Notes: generated by a model from the letters alone, not told the origin. Counted from the first letter of the stretch, positions 15,611 through 24,994 are shown. The stretch: 64,000 nt of DNA from Jejuia sp049889775 (GCA_049889775.1 JBMHCT010000018.1:1-64000); one strand, 5' to 3'. Translations and numbers: made by a program.

Positions 15611-16117
15611 ATGGCTAATATTACATTGGGCGGAACGCCCGTAACAACGGTTGGTGAATTACCAGCAGTTGGTTCTCAGCTTTCAGATTTTGAATTGGTC
15701 GCCATAGACTTATCAACAAAAACACTGGTAGATTTCAGCGGTAAAAAGTTGGTTTTAAACATTTTTCCAAGTGTAAATACTGGTGTTTGCGCTTCTTCTG
15801 TAAGGCAATTTAATGCCGAAGCTAGTGAGTTGGAAAACACCACAGTGCTTTGCATTTCCAGAGATTTGCCTTTTGCTCAAGATCAGTTTTGTGCTGCCGA
15901 AGGTTTAAATAATGTGGTGATGTTGTCTGATTTTAAAACCGGACAGTTTGGTAAAGATTATGGTGTGACTTTCGCTAGTGGCGGTTTTGATGGTTTACAT
16001 TCTCGCTCGGTTATTGTTGCCGATGCTTCAGGAAAAATTCTTTACACTGAGCAAGTTACTGAAACTGGCGAAGAACCGCATTATAAGGCTGCCTTAGAAG
16101 CGTTGCAAGATGCCTAA
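15611..16117 (+). CDS. tpx: Thiol peroxidase (atypical 2-Cys peroxiredoxin)
   Basis: Tpx reduces peroxides using thioredoxin. The 168-residue protein starts MANITLGG at 15611; a TTG-initiated extension to 15545 is rejected because it adds a non-family hydrophobic stretch. Peroxidatic Cys60 sits in NIFPSVNTGVCASSVRQF and resolving Cys94 in AQDQFCAAEGL, spacing as in E. coli Tpx. A near-consensus box TACTTTCG lies at 15580-15587, 23 nt upstream. It is divergent from katG and overlaps the following dgkA-like gene by 8 nt, completing the peroxide-defence island. Confidence 0.95.
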   Translation: MANITLGGTPVTTVGELPAVGSQLSDFELVAIDLSTKTLVDFSGKKLVLNIFPSVNTGVCASSVRQFNAEASELENTTVLCISRDLPFAQDQFCAAEGLNNVVMLSDFKTGQFGKDYGVTFASGGFDGLHSRSVIVADASGKILYTEQVTETGEEPHYKAALEALQDA

Positions 16118-16478
16118 AAAAGAATCCTTTTTGGTAAATCGACTGAAAAGTGTAGGATATGCGTTTAAAGGTGCAGTTCTATTGATTACTAAGGAGTCTA
16201 GTATTAAAATCCAGCTAGTGATTGCTATTATAGTCACTTTAGCTGGATTTTATTTTGAAATTTCTAAAACCGAGTGGCTTATTCAAATTTTGGCCATTGC
16301 CCTAGTAATGGGTGTAGAAGGTGTGAATACCGCTATAGAAGAAGTTGCTAATTTTATACATCCAGAGTATCACAAAAAAATAGGTTATATAAAAGATGTG
16401 GCTGCTGGCGCTGTTTTTATTACCGCTATTTGCGCCGTAATTCTTGGTTGTATTATTTATTTCCCCAAGCTGTTTTAA
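16110..16478 (+). CDS. Diacylglycerol kinase family protein (DgkA type)
   Basis: A 122-residue inner-membrane kinase of the small DgkA/undecaprenol kinase family, recycling diacylglycerol or undecaprenol by phosphorylation. It shows the N-terminal RLKSVGYAFKGAVLLITKESS-IKIQ amphipathic region with the conserved catalytic-site Glu, three membrane helices, and the signature MGVEGVNTAIEEVANF. It overlaps tpx by 8 nt and precedes ftsK. Substrate preference between the two lipids cannot be judged. Confidence 0.9.
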   Translation: MPKKESFLVNRLKSVGYAFKGAVLLITKESSIKIQLVIAIIVTLAGFYFEISKTEWLIQILAIALVMGVEGVNTAIEEVANFIHPEYHKKIGYIKDVAAGAVFITAICAVILGCIIYFPKLF

Positions 16479-16514
16479 ATATACTATACATCTAGGATAA
16501 ACGTTAGTAATTTG

Positions 16515-16522
16515 TATTTTTG
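16515..16522 (+). promoter_or_regulatory. -7 box TATTTTTG for ftsK
   Basis: An exact TAnnTTTG match 18 nt before the ATG at 16541. It also argues against the upstream TTG starts at 16520 and 16523, which would lie inside or at the box. Confidence 0.5.
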
Positions 16523-16540
16523 TTGAAACTAACGCTCATA

Positions 16541-18925
16541 ATGGCGAAGAAAACCAAAACTAAAAAACCTACTAAAACTAAGTCAAAAAAAATAAGCTTT
16601 AAGTTGTCTAGCCAACAGAAGCTAATTTTAGGTAGTTTTTTGGTGATTTTTGGGGTAGTACTTTGCATTTCGTTTATTTCATTTTTCTTCACAGGAAATG
16701 CTGACCAAAGTACATTATCAGATTTTTCTAGAAACACAAAGGCTGAAAATTGGCTAAGTAAAGCTGGTGCTTGGTTAAGCGATGTTTTCATCCAACGTGG
16801 TTTTGGCGTTGCATCGTTTATTATTTCTGGATTGCTATTACTTTCAGGAATTTATGTTTTAATGGATATTAAAAAAGCCAAACTTTCAAAACATTGGTTT
16901 TGGGGTATTTGTATTATGGTTTGGTTTTCGGTATTCTTTGGCTTTTTTGGCTCTAGCAATAGTATTCTGGGTGGCACCGTTGGTTTTGAGGTAAATAGTT
17001 TTCTTCAGAGTTATATAGGTAAAATAGGCATTTCATTGCTTTTACTTTTCGGATTGATTATATATCTCGCTATTCGATTCGGTCTTACTTTTGAAAGTTT
17101 AAAGCGCTTATTCACTTCTGCTAAAAAAGATATCAAAGATGAATTTTCAGAAATTAAATCAGATACTTTTGTAGTAGATAATAATTTGTCAGAAGAAGCG
17201 GAAGCCATAAAAACAGCTTTTGACATTCCTTTGGATAGTACTCCAAAAAAGGAAACTCAAGTTAATAAGAAAACACCAGTTTCCTCACCTAAAATCGAAG
17301 TTTCCATTCCTGAACCTGAAATTGAAGAAGAACCTGAATTAGAGATTAAGGTTGAAACCGTTAAAGAAGAACTTTCAGAAACAGACAATCTAGCAAACAA
17401 ACTTGTTGAAGATTTTGGGCTTTATGATCCTACTTTGGAATTGGGTAATTATCAATTTCCGCATTTAGATTTATTAAAGAAATACGATACTGGAGGCATC
17501 ACCATTAATCAAGAGGAACTTGAAGATAATAAAAACAGAATTGTCGAAACCCTCAATAACTACAAAATAGGAATTGCTAGTATTAAAGCTACTATTGGGC
17601 CAACGGTTACGCTTTATGAAATTGTGCCAGAAGCTGGAATTCGTATTTCAAAAATTAAAAATCTGGAGGATGATATCGCACTATCGCTATCTGCGTTAGG
17701 CATTCGTATCATTGCGCCTATTCCCGGAAAAGGTACTATTGGTATTGAAGTACCAAATAAAAGTGCTACAATAGTTTCCATGCGTTCTGTAATTGCCTCC
17801 AAGAAATTCCAGGAATCTAAAATGCAGTTGCCTATAGCTTTGGGAAAAACCATTAGTAACGAAACATTGGTGGTAGATTTAGCAAAAATGCCACACTTAT
17901 TAATGGCGGGTGCTACGGGACAAGGAAAATCTGTTGGATTAAATGCTGTATTAACCTCATTACTTTATAAAAAACATCCAGCTGAAGTTAAATTTATTTT
18001 AGTAGACCCAAAGAAGGTGGAGCTTACGCTTTTCAATAAAATTGAAAGACATTATCTTGCTAAATTACCAGATAGTGAAGATGCTATTATCACAGATAAC
18101 ACCAAAGTGATCAATACATTAAATTCATTGTGTATTGAAATGGACAATCGATATGAGCTTCTTAAAAACGCCATGTGTAGAAACATTGCAGAATACAATA
18201 AAAAATTTAAGGCGAGAAAATTGAATCCGAATGATGGGCATCAATTTTTACCTTACATTGTTTTGGTTGTAGATGAGTTTGCAGATTTAATAATGACTGC
18301 TGGTAAAGAGGTGGAAACACCAATTGCGCGTTTAGCACAATTAGCACGTGCTATTGGTATTCATTTAATTATTGCAACCCAACGTCCTTCTGTTAATGTG
18401 ATTACGGGTATTATTAAAGCTAATTTCCCAGCACGTATTGCGTTTAGAGTAACATCAAAAATAGATTCTAGAACCATTTTGGATGGTGCCGGTGCAGACC
18501 AACTTATTGGTCGTGGTGATATGCTATATACCCAAGGTAATGATATGATTAGAATACAATGTGCCTTTGTAGATACTCCTGAAGTTGAGAAAATAACGGA
18601 GTTTATTGGTTCACAAAAAGCGTATCCTGATGCATATATGTTACCAGAATATATTGGAGAAGAAAGTGGCACAAGTCTTGATATAGATATCGAAGACAGA
18701 GATAAGCTATTTAAAGATGCGGCTATTGTTATTGTAACAGCACAACAAGGGTCTGCGTCACTATTACAGCGTAAACTAAAATTAGGTTATAATAGAGCTG
18801 GTCGTTTAATAGATCAACTAGAAGCTGCAGGTATTGTAGGGCCTTTTGAGGGTAGTAAAGCAAGACAGGTATTAATTCCTGATTTGGCCTCTCTAGAAGA
18901 GTTGTTAGAAAATGAAAATATGTAA
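16541..18925 (+). CDS. ftsK: DNA translocase FtsK
   Basis: A membrane-anchored motor that pumps chromosome ends through the closing septum and activates dimer resolution at division. 794 residues from ATG 16541: a Lys-rich start, four membrane helices (about residues 25-190), a short acidic linker rich in Glu/Pro, the FtsK alpha/beta motor with Walker A GATGQGKSVGL, Walker B IVLVVDEFADLI and the ATQRPSVNVITG block, and a C-terminal winged-helix gamma domain (LLQRKLKLGYNRAGRLIDQLE) that reads KOPS-like sites. First gene of a run with lolA-like, lptFG and ribBA, a common flavobacterial order. Confidence 0.96.
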   Translation: MAKKTKTKKPTKTKSKKISFKLSSQQKLILGSFLVIFGVVLCISFISFFFTGNADQSTLSDFSRNTKAENWLSKAGAWLSDVFIQRGFGVASFIISGLLLLSGIYVLMDIKKAKLSKHWFWGICIMVWFSVFFGFFGSSNSILGGTVGFEVNSFLQSYIGKIGISLLLLFGLIIYLAIRFGLTFESLKRLFTSAKKDIKDEFSEIKSDTFVVDNNLSEEAEAIKTAFDIPLDSTPKKETQVNKKTPVSSPKIEVSIPEPEIEEEPELEIKVETVKEELSETDNLANKLVEDFGLYDPTLELGNYQFPHLDLLKKYDTGGITINQEELEDNKNRIVETLNNYKIGIASIKATIGPTVTLYEIVPEAGIRISKIKNLEDDIALSLSALGIRIIAPIPGKGTIGIEVPNKSATIVSMRSVIASKKFQESKMQLPIALGKTISNETLVVDLAKMPHLLMAGATGQGKSVGLNAVLTSLLYKKHPAEVKFILVDPKKVELTLFNKIERHYLAKLPDSEDAIITDNTKVINTLNSLCIEMDNRYELLKNAMCRNIAEYNKKFKARKLNPNDGHQFLPYIVLVVDEFADLIMTAGKEVETPIARLAQLARAIGIHLIIATQRPSVNVITGIIKANFPARIAFRVTSKIDSRTILDGAGADQLIGRGDMLYTQGNDMIRIQCAFVDTPEVEKITEFIGSQKAYPDAYMLPEYIGEESGTSLDIDIEDRDKLFKDAAIVIVTAQQGSASLLQRKLKLGYNRAGRLIDQLEAAGIVGPFEGSKARQVLIPDLASLEELLENENM

Positions 18926-18945
18926 TTTTGTATTAAAGTATTAAA

Positions 18946-19584
18946 ATGAAAAAGATAATAACCGGAGTTTTAATTCTATTCGCCCTATTCTCAGGTTTTT
19001 CTCAAAATAAAGGAAAAGCGCTGCTTACAGAAGTATCTGAAAAAGTTAAAAGCTACAATAACATAGCCATTGACTTTAAATATGTATTAGAAAATACTTC
19101 TGAAGATATTAAGCAAGAAACAAGAGGTGATGTAGTGCTTGAAGGCGAAAAATACAAATTGAATATTTTGGGAATGACACGTTTTTATGATGGAAAAACC
19201 CTTTACAATATAAGTCCTGAAGATGAAGAAGTAACCATATCCACACAAACAGAGGACGAAGCAGATGCCATTACACCAAGCAAGATGTTATCTTTTTATG
19301 AAGACGGCTATACCTATGAAATGGATATTGTTCAAAATATTCAAGGTAGAAAAATTCAATACGTAAAATTAAAACCGATAGATTCAAATGCTGAGATAGA
19401 TTATATTTTATTAGGAGTTGACGCGGCTACCAAACACATTTATAATCTTATTCAAATTGGAAAAAACGGTACAAAAACTACTTTAACAGTTAATTCTTTC
19501 AAAACAAACGAGCCTTTACCGAAAAGCTTATTTACCTTTGATGCCGATAAATATGAAGATTATTACATTAATAATCTAGATTAG
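18946..19584 (+). CDS. LolA-like outer-membrane lipoprotein carrier protein
   Basis: A 212-residue periplasmic protein with a signal peptide (MKKIITGVLILFALFSGFSQ) and a LolA/LolB-like half-barrel: features include IDFKYVLENTSEDIKQETRGDVVLEG-type beta strands and a YDGKTLYNISPEDEEV turn. It is expected to ferry lipoproteins, or another lipid cargo, from inner to outer membrane. Located 20 nt after ftsK and 11 nt before lptFG, so the envelope genes are likely cotranscribed. Confidence 0.85.
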   Translation: MKKIITGVLILFALFSGFSQNKGKALLTEVSEKVKSYNNIAIDFKYVLENTSEDIKQETRGDVVLEGEKYKLNILGMTRFYDGKTLYNISPEDEEVTISTQTEDEADAITPSKMLSFYEDGYTYEMDIVQNIQGRKIQYVKLKPIDSNAEIDYILLGVDAATKHIYNLIQIGKNGTKTTLTVNSFKTNEPLPKSLFTFDADKYEDYYINNLD

Positions 19585-19595
19585 TTTCAGCACAT

Positions 19596-22052
19596 TTGAA
19601 AATATTAGATCGTTACATACTCACCACGTATCTACGAACCTTTTTAAGCGTATTTACCATATTATTGCTCATATTCATACTGCAAATGATATGGTTATAT
19701 ATTAAAGAGCTTGCTGGGAAAGACTTAGATTTAAGCACTATTGTAAAGTTTATTCTATACGGGCTTCCTAAATTAATACCGTTAGTTTTACCACTTACCA
19801 TTCTACTGGCATCCATCATGGTTTTTGGGAATTTTGCAGAAAACTATGAGTTTGCGGCAATGAAATCTACTGGAATTTCTCTGCAACGTGCCATGGCAAG
19901 TTTAGGAGTTTTTATTGTGGCCTTAGGTTTTGTAGCCTTTTGGTTTTCAAACAACATTATTCCATGGGGCGAATATAATTTTTTAAATCTTAGAAAGAAT
20001 TTAGCAAAGGTGAAACCTTCTATGGCGATTGCCGAAGGACAGTTTAATGAAATTGAATCCACGCCATATAACATAAAGGTAGCAAAAAAAACTGGGGATA
20101 ATGATCAGTTTTTAGAAGATGTCATCATCCATAAAAAAGCTGCAGACCGAAGAAAAAACGCTACAACCATAACTGCAACCCATGGAGAACTGGTAAGTAG
20201 TGAAGACTCCGATGTCATTAAATTGGTACTTTTTGATGGTCATTTTTATGAAGACCAATACCCTAAAAAACAAAAAGAGCGTAATAAAAACCCTTTTGCC
20301 AAAAGTAGCTTTGAGAAATACACCATGAATATCGATATCTCAAACTACAACACTGTTGATATAGATGATAAATCATATACCAATCGGTATAACATGCTTA
20401 ATTTAACAGAGCTAGATTATACTTTAGATTCTTTATCGACAATGCACGATAAAAATATTGAAACCTTTACTAAAGCCATTTATGGACGTACAAGTATAAA
20501 ACCACTAAATACTGCTATTAGTAAAGTTGAAATTAAAGATACCGAAGGCGAACATGGTAAATTGGGAATTAAGAAAGATGTAAAAGTTGAGATAGAAGAT
20601 AAAGAAGAAATTTCACTTGATTCCACGTATACTGGTTCAATATTAAGTTTATTCAATAATTCTAAAAGCAACGACTTTCTAAATCGGGCTTCAAGTAATG
20701 TAAATAGTACCATTCAGTTAATAAAAAATAAAATTACTGATGTTGAACGGGATTCTAAATGGTACAATAGACATATTATATCCTTTCACGAAAAGTTAGC
20801 CTTACCTTTCGCTTGTATTATTCTCTTTTTTGTGGGCGCACCTTTGGGTGCTCTAATAAGAAAAGGTGGTATTGGCCTACCTCTAGTGATCGCTATACTG
20901 TTGTTTTTAACCTATCATTTTATTGGCATTTTTGCACTAAATAGTGCTAAAAATGGAAGTTTTAATCCAGTATTGGCGAGTTGGTTTTCAACATTGATAA
21001 TGCTACCATTAAGTATTTACTTAACCAAAAAGGCAACCGCTGATAAAGGGTTATTTGAAACCGAGGGCGTTTTAGAACCACTAAAGAAACTATTGGGAAT
21101 TAAAAAGAAGGAAGCTGAGATTGATGCTTCTTTGTTTGAACCAAGTACTAATGAATATGAAACTTTACTTACCTATGACGACAAAGAACTTATAAAAGTT
21201 ATTAAGAATTATAGGCAATATGGCTATTCTAGAACTCATAGAAACACCGCTGTTTCAATTTTAAATTCGAGAGGTGTTACCAACCAGCAATTGAAATTTA
21301 GCGGAAATTTTGATAATCAAAAATTTGAGGAAGGTATACGCTTGAAATATAAGTTTGATGAAGATTCTAAATTAGCCTTTATTCTCTATGCTATTGCTAT
21401 ACCATTACTTATTGGAGGACTGATTTTTAATAATAATGAATTCCCTATAATTGGAAAGATACTTCTGTTCATTGGAGGAGCGATTGGAGTCATATATATA
21501 TTCGCCCTAATTAGATCTTTCATTGGTAGTTCTAATCTCAACAAGCATTTAGGGAAGGAATCAGGTATTAATGCAATACTGTTTTTGTTATTGGGCTTGC
21601 CTCTTTATTTTCTCTTTTATATTTTTCAAAGAAAAGCTACAAGTGAAGCTCTGTATTTAACGAATAAAGCCTTTACTATTTCTGAAGATTCCGAAATAGA
21701 AAAGCCTAAATTCGATACCAGTGAAATAGCATTGCCACTTAAGGATTATAAAGACCATTCCCTATTCACTATAATTCTGTATAGTTTAGGTGTTATGCTT
21801 TTTATCTCCTATTTTATTTTTAAAAATAATAAACTGCACTCTTTAGAATCTGCATCTATCCAGCTTAGTATTGTGGCATTTATATTATTTGTGATTTACT
21901 TTATTAAATCAATTTTCAATTTGTTTGCTATCTATAGCATCGATGCTCTGAAAGATAAAAAACCAAATCTACTTCTTGTAATTATTGGTTTCCCTCTATA
22001 TTTTATGGTATTCGTAATATTTAGAAATAAAATTAAAAACGAGATAGAATAA
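19596..22052 (+). CDS. LptF/LptG-family permease with duplicated C-terminal membrane module
   Basis: The N-terminal ~480 residues follow the LptF/G plan: three helices (from DRYILTTYLRTFLSVF), a periplasmic jelly-roll (about 125-390), then three more helices (LPFACIILFFVGAPLGALIRKGG). This is the permease half of the ABC machine that extracts lipopolysaccharide from the inner membrane. At 818 residues it is much longer than E. coli LptF (about 365). The extra part has a soluble linker and two membrane modules, 596-681 and 727-812, which align without gaps; both end in a GxPLYF motif followed by a basic tail. Translation begins at TTG 19596. ATPase LptB is not in the window. Confidence 0.9.
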   Translation: MKILDRYILTTYLRTFLSVFTILLLIFILQMIWLYIKELAGKDLDLSTIVKFILYGLPKLIPLVLPLTILLASIMVFGNFAENYEFAAMKSTGISLQRAMASLGVFIVALGFVAFWFSNNIIPWGEYNFLNLRKNLAKVKPSMAIAEGQFNEIESTPYNIKVAKKTGDNDQFLEDVIIHKKAADRRKNATTITATHGELVSSEDSDVIKLVLFDGHFYEDQYPKKQKERNKNPFAKSSFEKYTMNIDISNYNTVDIDDKSYTNRYNMLNLTELDYTLDSLSTMHDKNIETFTKAIYGRTSIKPLNTAISKVEIKDTEGEHGKLGIKKDVKVEIEDKEEISLDSTYTGSILSLFNNSKSNDFLNRASSNVNSTIQLIKNKITDVERDSKWYNRHIISFHEKLALPFACIILFFVGAPLGALIRKGGIGLPLVIAILLFLTYHFIGIFALNSAKNGSFNPVLASWFSTLIMLPLSIYLTKKATADKGLFETEGVLEPLKKLLGIKKKEAEIDASLFEPSTNEYETLLTYDDKELIKVIKNYRQYGYSRTHRNTAVSILNSRGVTNQQLKFSGNFDNQKFEEGIRLKYKFDEDSKLAFILYAIAIPLLIGGLIFNNNEFPIIGKILLFIGGAIGVIYIFALIRSFIGSSNLNKHLGKESGINAILFLLLGLPLYFLFYIFQRKATSEALYLTNKAFTISEDSEIEKPKFDTSEIALPLKDYKDHSLFTIILYSLGVMLFISYFIFKNNKLHSLESASIQLSIVAFILFVIYFIKSIFNLFAIYSIDALKDKKPNLLLVIIGFPLYFMVFVIFRNKIKNEIE

Positions 22053-22080
22053 ATCGTTTTTCAGAATTTAAAATTAGCAA

Positions 22081-22088
22081 TATCTTTG
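22081..22088 (+). promoter_or_regulatory. -7 box TATCTTTG, 4 nt before the ribBA ATG
   Basis: An exact TAnnTTTG box; TTTT at 22057-22060 is a weak -33 element with a 20-nt spacer. The ATG at 22093 follows after only CAAC, implying a leaderless mRNA, or else use of the in-frame ATG at 22111. Confidence 0.55.
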
Positions 22089-22092
22089 CAAC

Positions 22093-23253
22093 ATGACAGT
22101 AGAAACAATGCCTAAAACAGATACAACAAAATTTCAATTAAATACCATTCATGATGCTATTGAAGACATCAGGAATGGCAAAGTTATTATTGTTGTAGAT
22201 GATCAGAATCGGGAAAATGAAGGTGATTTTTTAGCTGCAGCTGATAAAGTTACTCCAGAGATGGTCAACTTTATGGCAACTCATGGTAGAGGTTTAATTT
22301 GTGCGCCATTAACTGAAAATCGTTGTAAAGAATTGCAACTTAATATGATGGTGAATAATAATACTGACCCGATGGAAACTGCTTTTACCGTGTCTGTAGA
22401 TTTAAGAGGAAATGGTGTTACCACTGGGATTTCAGCCAGCGATAGAGCAAAAACAATTAAGGCCTTAATTGATATAGGCACAAAACCATTTGAACTGGCA
22501 AGACCTGGACATATCTTTCCTCTTGTGGCAAAAGAAGGTGGAGTTTTAAGGCGAACAGGACATACTGAGGCTGCTATTGACTTTGCACGTTTGGCGGGTT
22601 TAAAACCTGCTGGTGTTATTGTTGAGATAATGAATGAAGATGGCACCATGGCGCGCTTACCGCAGCTTATTGAAGTTGCTAAGAAATTTGATTTAAAAAT
22701 TGTATCTATAGAGGACTTGGTGGCCTACAGAATGCAGCACGATTCTCTAATTGAAAAGAAAGAAGATTTTAAAATAAATACCCGTTTTGGTGATTTTAGA
22801 TTACGTGCCTATAAGCAAACCACTAATAACCAAGTGCATATTGCACTTACTAAAGGACAGTGGGCAAGTGATGAACCCGTTTTAACCCGAATTAATTCTA
22901 CCCTTGTAAACAATGATATTTTAGGAACCTTGACGAATAATGTGGATGATCAGTTAACTGCTATGTTTAATACCATAAATGATCATGGCAAAGGTGCCAT
23001 CATATTTATTAATCAAGAATTACAGGGTACTAATATCTTAAACCGTTTACAGTTTTTAAAAGACAATCAAACACAAGATGAAATTTTAAAAGCTCCTAGA
23101 ATAAACATGGACACCAGAGATTTTGGAATTGGCGCTCAAATTCTGCATGATTTGGGTATTCATAAAATGCAATTAATAACTAATAGTCCTAAAACAAAAC
23201 GCGTGGGGATGATTGGGTATGGTTTGGAAATTTTAGAGTACGTAAAATATTAG
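22093..23253 (+). CDS. ribBA: RibBA: DHBP synthase fused to a degenerate GTP cyclohydrolase II domain
   Basis: The N-terminal half (about residues 15-215) is 3,4-dihydroxy-2-butanone-4-phosphate synthase, which turns ribulose-5-phosphate into the four-carbon unit of riboflavin; acidic motif DDQNRENEGDF and HTEAAIDFARLAG are intact. The C-terminal half has the GTP cyclohydrolase II fold, but the segment that normally carries three zinc-binding Cys reads PVLTRINSTLVNNDILGT with no Cys. This half is therefore probably inactive as a cyclohydrolase and a separate RibA is expected elsewhere. 386 residues from ATG 22093; the ATG at 22111 (MPKTDTTKFQLN) is an alternative start closer to the usual family N-terminus. 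Confidence 0.9.
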   Translation: MTVETMPKTDTTKFQLNTIHDAIEDIRNGKVIIVVDDQNRENEGDFLAAADKVTPEMVNFMATHGRGLICAPLTENRCKELQLNMMVNNNTDPMETAFTVSVDLRGNGVTTGISASDRAKTIKALIDIGTKPFELARPGHIFPLVAKEGGVLRRTGHTEAAIDFARLAGLKPAGVIVEIMNEDGTMARLPQLIEVAKKFDLKIVSIEDLVAYRMQHDSLIEKKEDFKINTRFGDFRLRAYKQTTNNQVHIALTKGQWASDEPVLTRINSTLVNNDILGTLTNNVDDQLTAMFNTINDHGKGAIIFINQELQGTNILNRLQFLKDNQTQDEILKAPRINMDTRDFGIGAQILHDLGIHKMQLITNSPKTKRVGMIGYGLEILEYVKY

Positions 23254-23316
23254 AATTAATGGTATGTATTTGATATTTCATAATTATTAACTGCACAAAA
23301 TTTAGCCTCTTTTATT

Positions 23317-24852
23317 TTATTGCTTTATGAACTTTCTGGTAATAGTTTTATCTCCTGAGTATATACTTAAAAAGTAGGCGCCTTTGCTTAAGTATGAGAT
23401 ATCAATTTGTCCATTAATAGTGGTGCCATTAAACATTAAACGTCCTATTACTGAATGTATCTCAATTTTGTCAATTACCTGATTAAAATTAATATTTAAG
23501 ATTCCATTTGTAGGGTTAGGATAAATTTTAATCTCATCTAAAGCATTATCTTTCAGACTAAGATTATTATTTTGATAAATTCTTACATAATCAATAACCA
23601 TTGGGCTCTGGGTAAAATTGGGGTCAATGGTTCCTGCAAATCCACCCATTGCAATATTTAGTATAAGGTACTGTTCCAAATCAAAAGGCCATGTGCTTGC
23701 ATCTTTAACGGTAGGGTTATAGGTGTAATAACCCACACCATCAACCAAAAATGTAATTTGATTGGGAGACCAATTTACCGAGTACACATAAAAATTGTTT
23801 GCTACGTCTACAAGTGTTTGAGAATCTGTATTAACTGTCGAACCTGAACTTGATGGTGTATGTATAGCACTTGATGTATGATTTGTTGCTCCCAAACCAT
23901 GCTCCATAATATCAATTTCTCCACAAGCTGGCCATGAGGTAGTACCAAAGCCTTGTGTTTGCCAATAAGCACCTGTTTCATTTATATTTTTGCCAAGAGT
24001 CCAAATAGCTGGCCATGTGCCATCACCAGCAGGTAGTTTTGCTCTTACATCTACCCTGCCGTATGTAAAAGCAAATTTTGAATTTAATCTCGCCGAGGTA
24101 TAATTTAAAGCTACGCCATCTTGAGTAAGTGTTTCTTTTTTAGCTACAATATTTAAATATCCATTTTCTACATAAGAATTATCTAGCTCATCGGTGTAAT
24201 GTTGCTCTTCTCCATTGAACCATCTACCACCATTTGGCCCAAAAGTTTGATGATGCCACTTACCACTATCTACAGCTTCTATGTTGGTACTATTAAACTC
24301 ATCAGACCAAACCAAATCGTTATAGATTACATCTAGAGCATGAGGATCTGTTGCTATATTTCCATCATTTATGTCATCTATTCTAAAAGCTCCTGGAGTA
24401 GTGCTGCCATCATCAATTCTTATTACCAATCTACTGTATTGTCCGCTGCCCCCAATAGTTGAAAAATCAAATGTCAAATCAGACCACATATTTTGATTGG
24501 ACGGTGTGGTTACCATAACTTCTACGTCTGAATTAGTGCCGTTTTCTAGCTTGACTGCAATATTATGTGCATTTGTATCGTATGCATAAAATCTCATAGT
24601 AATTTCATCCTCTACATCTAAATCTATTGGTCTTACTAGATCAATATAATTTCCTTGTTCTGATGGAGAATCGTTTCTAAAAAATTGTCCTGTTTTATTA
24701 TTAGAATCTACAGGGCCATCAAGAATAATAAAAGTACTTCCTCCCCAACTGCTAAATGTGTGAGAACTATCAGAAAAATCAATTGGCGTTTGTTGCGCAT
24801 TTATAAAAATGCTAAATAAAAAAAGGATTAAATGGGTGTAGTTGGCCTTCAT
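23317..24852 (-). CDS. Secreted GH16 beta-glucanase with T9SS sorting domain
   Basis: A 511-residue exported glycoside hydrolase. Order: signal peptide (1-19), an N-terminal beta-sandwich of carbohydrate-binding type (about 20-165), a GH16 catalytic domain (about 175-430) starting LVWSDEFNST with the nucleophile/acid motif GEIDIMEH (near residue 312; ExDxxE), and a C-terminal type IX secretion sorting domain (about 440-511, KIYPNPTNGILNINF with a final KxFIKQ). GH16 enzymes with this layout cleave beta-1,3- or mixed-linked glucans such as laminarin; the exact substrate is inference. It stands alone: no SusC/SusD or other glycosidase is adjacent. A TAGTTTTG box lies 16 nt upstream. Confidence 0.93.
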   Translation of the reverse strand: MKANYTHLILFLFSIFINAQQTPIDFSDSSHTFSSWGGSTFIILDGPVDSNNKTGQFFRNDSPSEQGNYIDLVRPIDLDVEDEITMRFYAYDTNAHNIAVKLENGTNSDVEVMVTTPSNQNMWSDLTFDFSTIGGSGQYSRLVIRIDDGSTTPGAFRIDDINDGNIATDPHALDVIYNDLVWSDEFNSTNIEAVDSGKWHHQTFGPNGGRWFNGEEQHYTDELDNSYVENGYLNIVAKKETLTQDGVALNYTSARLNSKFAFTYGRVDVRAKLPAGDGTWPAIWTLGKNINETGAYWQTQGFGTTSWPACGEIDIMEHGLGATNHTSSAIHTPSSSGSTVNTDSQTLVDVANNFYVYSVNWSPNQITFLVDGVGYYTYNPTVKDASTWPFDLEQYLILNIAMGGFAGTIDPNFTQSPMVIDYVRIYQNNNLSLKDNALDEIKIYPNPTNGILNINFNQVIDKIEIHSVIGRLMFNGTTINGQIDISYLSKGAYFLSIYSGDKTITRKFIKQ

Positions 24853-24868
24853 AGTTTTGTCTTTAATA

Positions 24869-24876
24869 CAAAACTA
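24869..24876 (-). promoter_or_regulatory. -7 box TAGTTTTG for the GH16 gene
   Basis: An exact TAnnTTTG match on the minus strand, 16 nt before the ATG at 24852. Confidence 0.5.
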
Positions 24877-24910
24877 AAAGAGCATACTAATTTTAAAGAA
24901 TTTTACACCC

Positions 24911-24935
24911 CTACAAATGCAATACATATTTGTAG
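24911..24935. repeat. Small inverted repeat in the GH16/KdnA intergenic region
   Basis: CTACAAAT and ATTTGTAG form a perfect 8-bp dyad with a 9-nt centre. It lies upstream of the GH16 gene and downstream of the aminotransferase gene (both minus strand); it could be an operator or the base of a weak terminator. Nothing else stands out between 24853 and 24994. Confidence 0.3.
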
Positions 24936-24994
24936 ATGAAAAAAAGCCAACCAATCAAACACCATACAATTTGCTAAATGGAAGTATTAATGGG

